Below are positions 7,239-10,178 of a stretch of DNA of 10,178 nucleotides, piece after piece. This DNA comes from Schleiferiaceae bacterium. Lineage in GTDB: Bacteria > Bacteroidota > Bacteroidia > Flavobacteriales > Schleiferiaceae. The notes under the pieces were generated by a model that worked only from the letters and a program-made list of their open reading frames with translations, had not been told where the DNA came from and searched no databases. The DNA lies in assembly GCA_022424815.1 (NCBI GenBank), contig JAKMGS010000063.1, positions 1 to 10,178 of the forward strand, written 5' to 3'. How positions within the stretch are numbered: position 1 is the stretch's first letter; every line of letters starts with the position of its first letter. The translations under genes were made by a program, and so were the position numbers.

Positions 7239-7268
7239 CTAAAATAAGGGACTTTATTCGTCGCTCAA
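7239..7268 (-). promoter_or_regulatory. Weak candidate promoter for the IYD-like gene
   Basis: On the minus strand, TTG (7268-7266) is followed after 19 bases by TATTTTAG (7246-7239), one base off TAnnTTTG. It ends 4 bases before the ATG at 7234, the same distance seen at uvrC. The -33 part lies in the 3' end of the ATPase gene. It could allow expression independent of the ABC genes, but read-through is equally plausible. Confidence 0.28.
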
Positions 7269-7934
7269 GACTTTTCCGTCTTCAATGCTGATGATGCGAC
7301 GCGCTTTTTTGATCACCCGGTCGTCGTGTGTGGCAAATACGAAGGTCATTCCCTCCTCTTTATTGAGCTTCTCCATGATATCCAAGAGGTTGGCCGTACT
7401 GGTCGAGTCCAAGTTCGCGGTAGGCTCGTCTGCCAATACGAATTGGGGTTTGGATGCGAGCGCTCGGGCCACGGCCACGCGCTGCTGCTGACCTCCTGAT
7501 AATTGGCCGGGGCGTTGCCCTTCCTTCCCCTTCAGCCCCACCGCCTCGAGCAGCTGCTGGGCACGCGCCTCGCGCTCCTCTTTGGGACGGTCTTGCAGGA
7601 GCATAATGAAGCTTACGTTTTCCTGAGCGCTGAGCACAGGTATAAGGTTATAGGCCTGGAATACGAAACCGATGTTGCGCAAGCGGAAGTCGATGAGTTG
7701 GTTTTCGCTCAAGGTTGTGATGTCGACACCACCAATCTCGATGGTGCCCGAAGTCGGCTGATCCAATCCACCTAACAGGTTAAGCAAGGTGGTTTTCCCA
7801 CAACCAGATGGGCCTTTCAAAGCGGTAAACTCACCTTCCGTAATGGTAAGGTTAATTCCGTTAACCGCGTGCACCGGCACGGCGCCTTCGTAGACCTTCT
7901 CGAGGTTTTTGATTTCAATAACCGGTTTGCTCAT
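7254..7934 (-). CDS. ABC transporter ATP-binding protein, LolD/MacB family
   Basis: The 226-residue ATPase subunit of an FtsX-permease ABC system. All nucleotide-binding elements are intact: Walker A GPSGCGKT (41-48), Q-loop Q93 in FVFQAYNLIPVLSA, signature LSGGQQQR (145-152), Walker B FVLADEP with D169 and E170, D-loop NLDS (174-177) and switch histidine H203 (ATHD). The Q-loop context and length fit the LolD/MacB/FtsE group, which powers mechanical work on lipoproteins, export or cell-wall control rather than simple import. It begins two bases after the stop of the second permease, so the three ABC genes are surely one transcription unit. I give no gene symbol because lolD, macB-like and orphan families cannot be told apart here. 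Confidence 0.95.
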   Translation of the reverse strand: MSKPVIEIKNLEKVYEGAVPVHAVNGINLTITEGEFTALKGPSGCGKTTLLNLLGGLDQPTSGTIEIGGVDITTLSENQLIDFRLRNIGFVFQAYNLIPVLSAQENVSFIMLLQDRPKEEREARAQQLLEAVGLKGKEGQRPGQLSGGQQQRVAVARALASKPQFVLADEPTANLDSTSTANLLDIMEKLNKEEGMTFVFATHDDRVIKKARRIISIEDGKVLSDE

Positions 7935-7936
7935 AA

Positions 7937-9160
7937 CTATTGGCCACGAATGGCTTCGACTGGGTTCAACTTCAAGGCACGCACTGCCGGTAGAATAGAG
8001 GCAATGAGTGCTGTGGTCACCACCATAATGGCGATGATTATATAGTATTCCGGAACAATTTCCGGATAGATAATGCTCTGCACGCCTAGCTCCGCGAGAC
8101 CTTCTTTCTTACTGGTCAAATCCACGCCTATGCGCATCATGATTCGGGTACTGAGGTCACCCAGCACAATGCCGATGGGCCCGCCAACAAAACCCAGTAT
8201 GAGGGTTTCGAGTAAAATCATCAGGAAGAGCTTGCGCTTGTTCAAGCCCACGGCCATCAACATGCCTAGTTCCCTTCTGCGCTCCAAAATTGCCATGAGC
8301 ATATTGTTGATGATACCAAAGAGTAAAGCCATCATGATAATCCCCAGCACAAGCACAAGCATGATCGCCATCATATCATCGGCAAAACCCAGCTCAGGGT
8401 TGACCTGTTTCCATGATTTCAAGGACATCCCATTAGGCAAGACCGCAGCCAGTTCCACAGTCTTTTCATCGGTATCCACAGTTTCAGTAAACCTGACTAA
8501 TACCTCATGCACGAGCGGGGCACTAAGCGTTTTCTCTAAATCCTCATGGTGCACGTACAAGTGAAACTCATCCCATGTCGCATTCAATGTTTTATAAATC
8601 CCCGATACACGGAAAGAAGCGCGACTGAGTGTCCCTTCTGTATCTTGAAAGGTTAAGACCACCTTGCTACGGAGTTTTAGGCCTAATCTATTGGCCAATT
8701 TTTCGCCAATAACCAACCTGTTCCGACCTTCAGATTCGAAGAAATCACCTTCCACCAATGACACGGGAAGCGTTGTTTGTGCTCGTTCGTCTTCCGGCCA
8801 AACTCCCATAATGCGGACGGCACGTGCGCTCTTTGCGCTATTGATCATGCCTTGCAATACCGTGCGTTGTGCAGTACCTGCTACAAAAGGTAAATGCTCG
8901 ACCTCCTCCCGCAGCTCATCCACTGCAACATCGTCGCCAAGGACAGCCCCGGATAAAGGCTCGATATCGAATGCAGTACTGTGGATTTGCGCATGGCCTA
9001 TTGTGGTGCCGATGGCTGAAGCCGTGCGTTCATTGTTCATCCCGAAAGAGAAACCAATGATCAGAAGACCCGCCCAAATGCCGACCGCAATAGAGCCAAT
9101 CACAATGAAGGAGCGAACCTTGGATCTCCATATGTTACGCCAAGCTACTTTGAAGATCAT
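7937..9160 (-). CDS. FtsX-family ABC transporter permease (second of a pair)
   Basis: A 407-residue inner-membrane permease with the LolC/LolE/MacB plan. It has a cytoplasmic start (FKVAWRNIWRSKVRSF), a first membrane helix (about 18-40), a large periplasmic MacB-type domain (about 45-255), then three C-terminal helices (about 263-287, 311-334 and 372-391). The coupling segment ERRRELGMLMAVGLNKRKL follows helix 2 and is typical of FtsX permeases contacting the ATPase. The end, LKLNPVEAIRGQ, is also standard. The start ATG overlaps the stop of the upstream permease in an ATGA, indicating translational coupling. It probably pairs with that permease as a heterodimer around two copies of the ATPase. 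The transported substrate cannot be read from the sequence; lipoprotein release or drug/peptide export are the main options. Confidence 0.93.
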   Translation of the reverse strand: MIFKVAWRNIWRSKVRSFIVIGSIAVGIWAGLLIIGFSFGMNNERTASAIGTTIGHAQIHSTAFDIEPLSGAVLGDDVAVDELREEVEHLPFVAGTAQRTVLQGMINSAKSARAVRIMGVWPEDERAQTTLPVSLVEGDFFESEGRNRLVIGEKLANRLGLKLRSKVVLTFQDTEGTLSRASFRVSGIYKTLNATWDEFHLYVHHEDLEKTLSAPLVHEVLVRFTETVDTDEKTVELAAVLPNGMSLKSWKQVNPELGFADDMMAIMLVLVLGIIMMALLFGIINNMLMAILERRRELGMLMAVGLNKRKLFLMILLETLILGFVGGPIGIVLGDLSTRIMMRIGVDLTSKKEGLAELGVQSIIYPEIVPEYYIIIAIMVVTTALIASILPAVRALKLNPVEAIRGQ

Positions 9161-10178
9161 GATCGCATGCTTTTAACCGGTTCAAGCTTCAAAATTTTCC
9201 AAACGGCATAGGAACTGACAAGGCTGCCTATGACAAATACGATGGCCCCGTGGTTCAGGTTGATGATGAACGAAGTGGTGGTATAGAGTTTTGGCTCAAA
9301 ATCGAACTGTTCAATGGCCTCCTTCATTTGACCGCTGAGGTCAATGGGGTTGTACTTGAAGTAGAATTGGACCGGCTTCACTAAGGCCATGCCCACAATG
9401 GCGCCACCTAGGGTGAGCATGAGGTTTTCCAGGACCGTAACCAGCGCTAGCTTCGACTTACGCATCCCTATGCTGACCAATATCCCGAACTCGCGCTCAC
9501 GCTCGCTCACCATCATGATAACCGTCCCCAGCAACACGAACGAGATGATGAAATACAAGATGGTGATGAAGATTTGCCCTCCCGCCATGTCGGCCTCAAT
9601 GGTTTGAATAAGCTCGGGAAAGAGTTCTTCCCATTCCAACAGCTCCAATTCTTCGCCCATCATAGGCAGCAGTTCAGCCTTAACTTCTTTATGGTCCGCG
9701 CCCGGCTCAAGATCAATGACCGCAGTAGTCAACAAGCCCATCCCATTGTACATCCATTGTGCCGTTTGAAGGGGCATAAGGACCAATTGTTTGTTCAACT
9801 CCGGGTTTGAGATTTTTGCGATGCCGCTCACCATGAATTGGCCATAGGCACTCGCTCCGCGATATCCCTGACTTAAAAACAACAAGGAATCGCCCACGCC
9901 AACCTTTAAAAACTCGGCCAATCCCTCAGAAACCACCACCTGGTCCGAGCCTGGTTCAAAAACACTTCCAGACACAATCTGATCTGTAAGTTGTAACCCG
10001 GGCAACTCCATTTCAGGTTCTATACCCAGCACCAAGCTTCCCCTATTATTCTGACCTGTGCTTACCAAGGAGAAGCTTTCTAACCTGCGCACGACCGAGC
10101 GGACCCCATCGACTTCCTCCCATCGCGCAACGGGCAATGCGGCCTCGTCCATGCTGAGATCCAAGCTTTGTTCTCCCC
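9157..10178 (-). CDS. FtsX-family ABC transporter permease (first of a pair), 5' end cut by window
   Basis: The frame is open to the right edge, so the TTG at 10164 is not a real start. About 339 C-terminal residues are visible. The first membrane helix and the beginning of the periplasmic MacB-type domain lie outside the window. Present are most of that periplasmic domain, three helices (about 197-219, 241-263 and 305-323, counted from the Leu codon at 10164), the coupling segment SEREREFGILVSIGMRKSKL, and the typical tail LKLEPVKSMRS. It is the first visible gene of the minus-strand operon and overlaps the next permease by four bases. The two permeases differ clearly in sequence, which favours a LolC/LolE-like heterodimer over two copies of one protein. 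Confidence 0.92.
   Translation of the reverse strand, partial: GEQSLDLSMDEAALPVARWEEVDGVRSVVRRLESFSLVSTGQNNRGSLVLGIEPEMELPGLQLTDQIVSGSVFEPGSDQVVVSEGLAEFLKVGVGDSLLFLSQGYRGASAYGQFMVSGIAKISNPELNKQLVLMPLQTAQWMYNGMGLLTTAVIDLEPGADHKEVKAELLPMMGEELELLEWEELFPELIQTIEADMAGGQIFITILYFIISFVLLGTVIMMVSEREREFGILVSIGMRKSKLALVTVLENLMLTLGGAIVGMALVKPVQFYFKYNPIDLSGQMKEAIEQFDFEPKLYTTTSFIINLNHGAIVFVIGSLVSSYAVWKILKLEPVKSMRS

Noticed and set aside
7235..7251. Short inverted repeat TCCC...GGGA between the ATPase and IYD-like genes
   Set aside because: Only about four outer base pairs plus a mismatch and AT pairs, with no T-tract after it. Too weak for a terminator.
8073..9176. Long plus-strand frames opposite the second permease (8073-8564 and 8664-9176)
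   Set aside because: Their translations are Ser/Thr/Pro/Met-rich without domain logic, while the minus strand encodes a clear FtsX permease. They are mirror frames.
10162..10164. TTG as start codon of the right-edge permease
   Set aside because: The frame stays open to the window end, and FtsX permeases need a first membrane helix and more periplasmic domain upstream.
1..10178. Mobile element, CRISPR, phage or defence island
   Set aside because: All genes but one belong to recognised housekeeping, transport or secretion families. I saw no direct repeats, terminal inverted repeats, integrase or transposase motifs, and no tRNA-like structure.

Overview
The window looks like ordinary chromosomal core and near-core DNA from a member of the Bacteroidota, probably the Flavobacteriales. 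Three things point there: a secreted protein with a type IX secretion (T9SS) type B, gliding-motility-type C-terminal sorting domain; a Bacteroidota-type sigma-54 followed directly by a PAP2-like membrane protein; and a -7 element of the Bacteroidota form TAnnTTTG just before uvrC. GC looks close to 50% by eye. Coding density is very high: no gap exceeds about 90 bases, and I see no tRNA, rRNA, insertion sequence, CRISPR array or phage gene.

Left part, plus strand (1-4430). The window opens a few codons inside rpoN (sigma-54). Its stop codon overlaps the start of a small polytopic PAP2-like membrane protein (TAATG). After an 89-base gap comes a 736-residue exported protein with a Sec signal peptide, an N-terminal domain of the type common in large Bacteroidota surface proteins, about 14 cysteines and a T9SS type B sorting domain. 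A strong rho-independent terminator follows.

Middle (4429-6243, plus). The T-tract of that terminator runs straight into a perfect TAnnTTTG -7 element, and uvrC (excinuclease subunit C) begins 4 bases later. This suggests a leaderless or nearly leaderless transcript. uvrC looks intact, with its GIY-YIG, Cys-cluster, UVR, DDH nuclease and helix-hairpin-helix elements all visible.

Right part, minus strand (6222-10178). A tightly packed convergent gene set reads right to left: an FtsX-family ABC permease (cut by the window edge), a second FtsX-family permease (4-base overlap), a LolD/MacB-type ATPase (2-base gap), a nitroreductase-fold flavoprotein (19-base gap) that closely resembles iodotyrosine deiodinase, and a small acidic unknown protein (23-base gap). 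The 3' end of the last overlaps the 3' end of uvrC by 22 bases. The two permeases and the ATPase should form one LolCDE/MacB-like inner-membrane complex. The flavoprotein and the acidic protein may ride on the same transcript or have their own weak promoters.

I did not find a clear new defence or mobile system. The observations most worth following are the deiodinase homologue with its complete substrate-binding triad, the terminator/promoter/start fusion at uvrC, and the unrecognised acidic protein.
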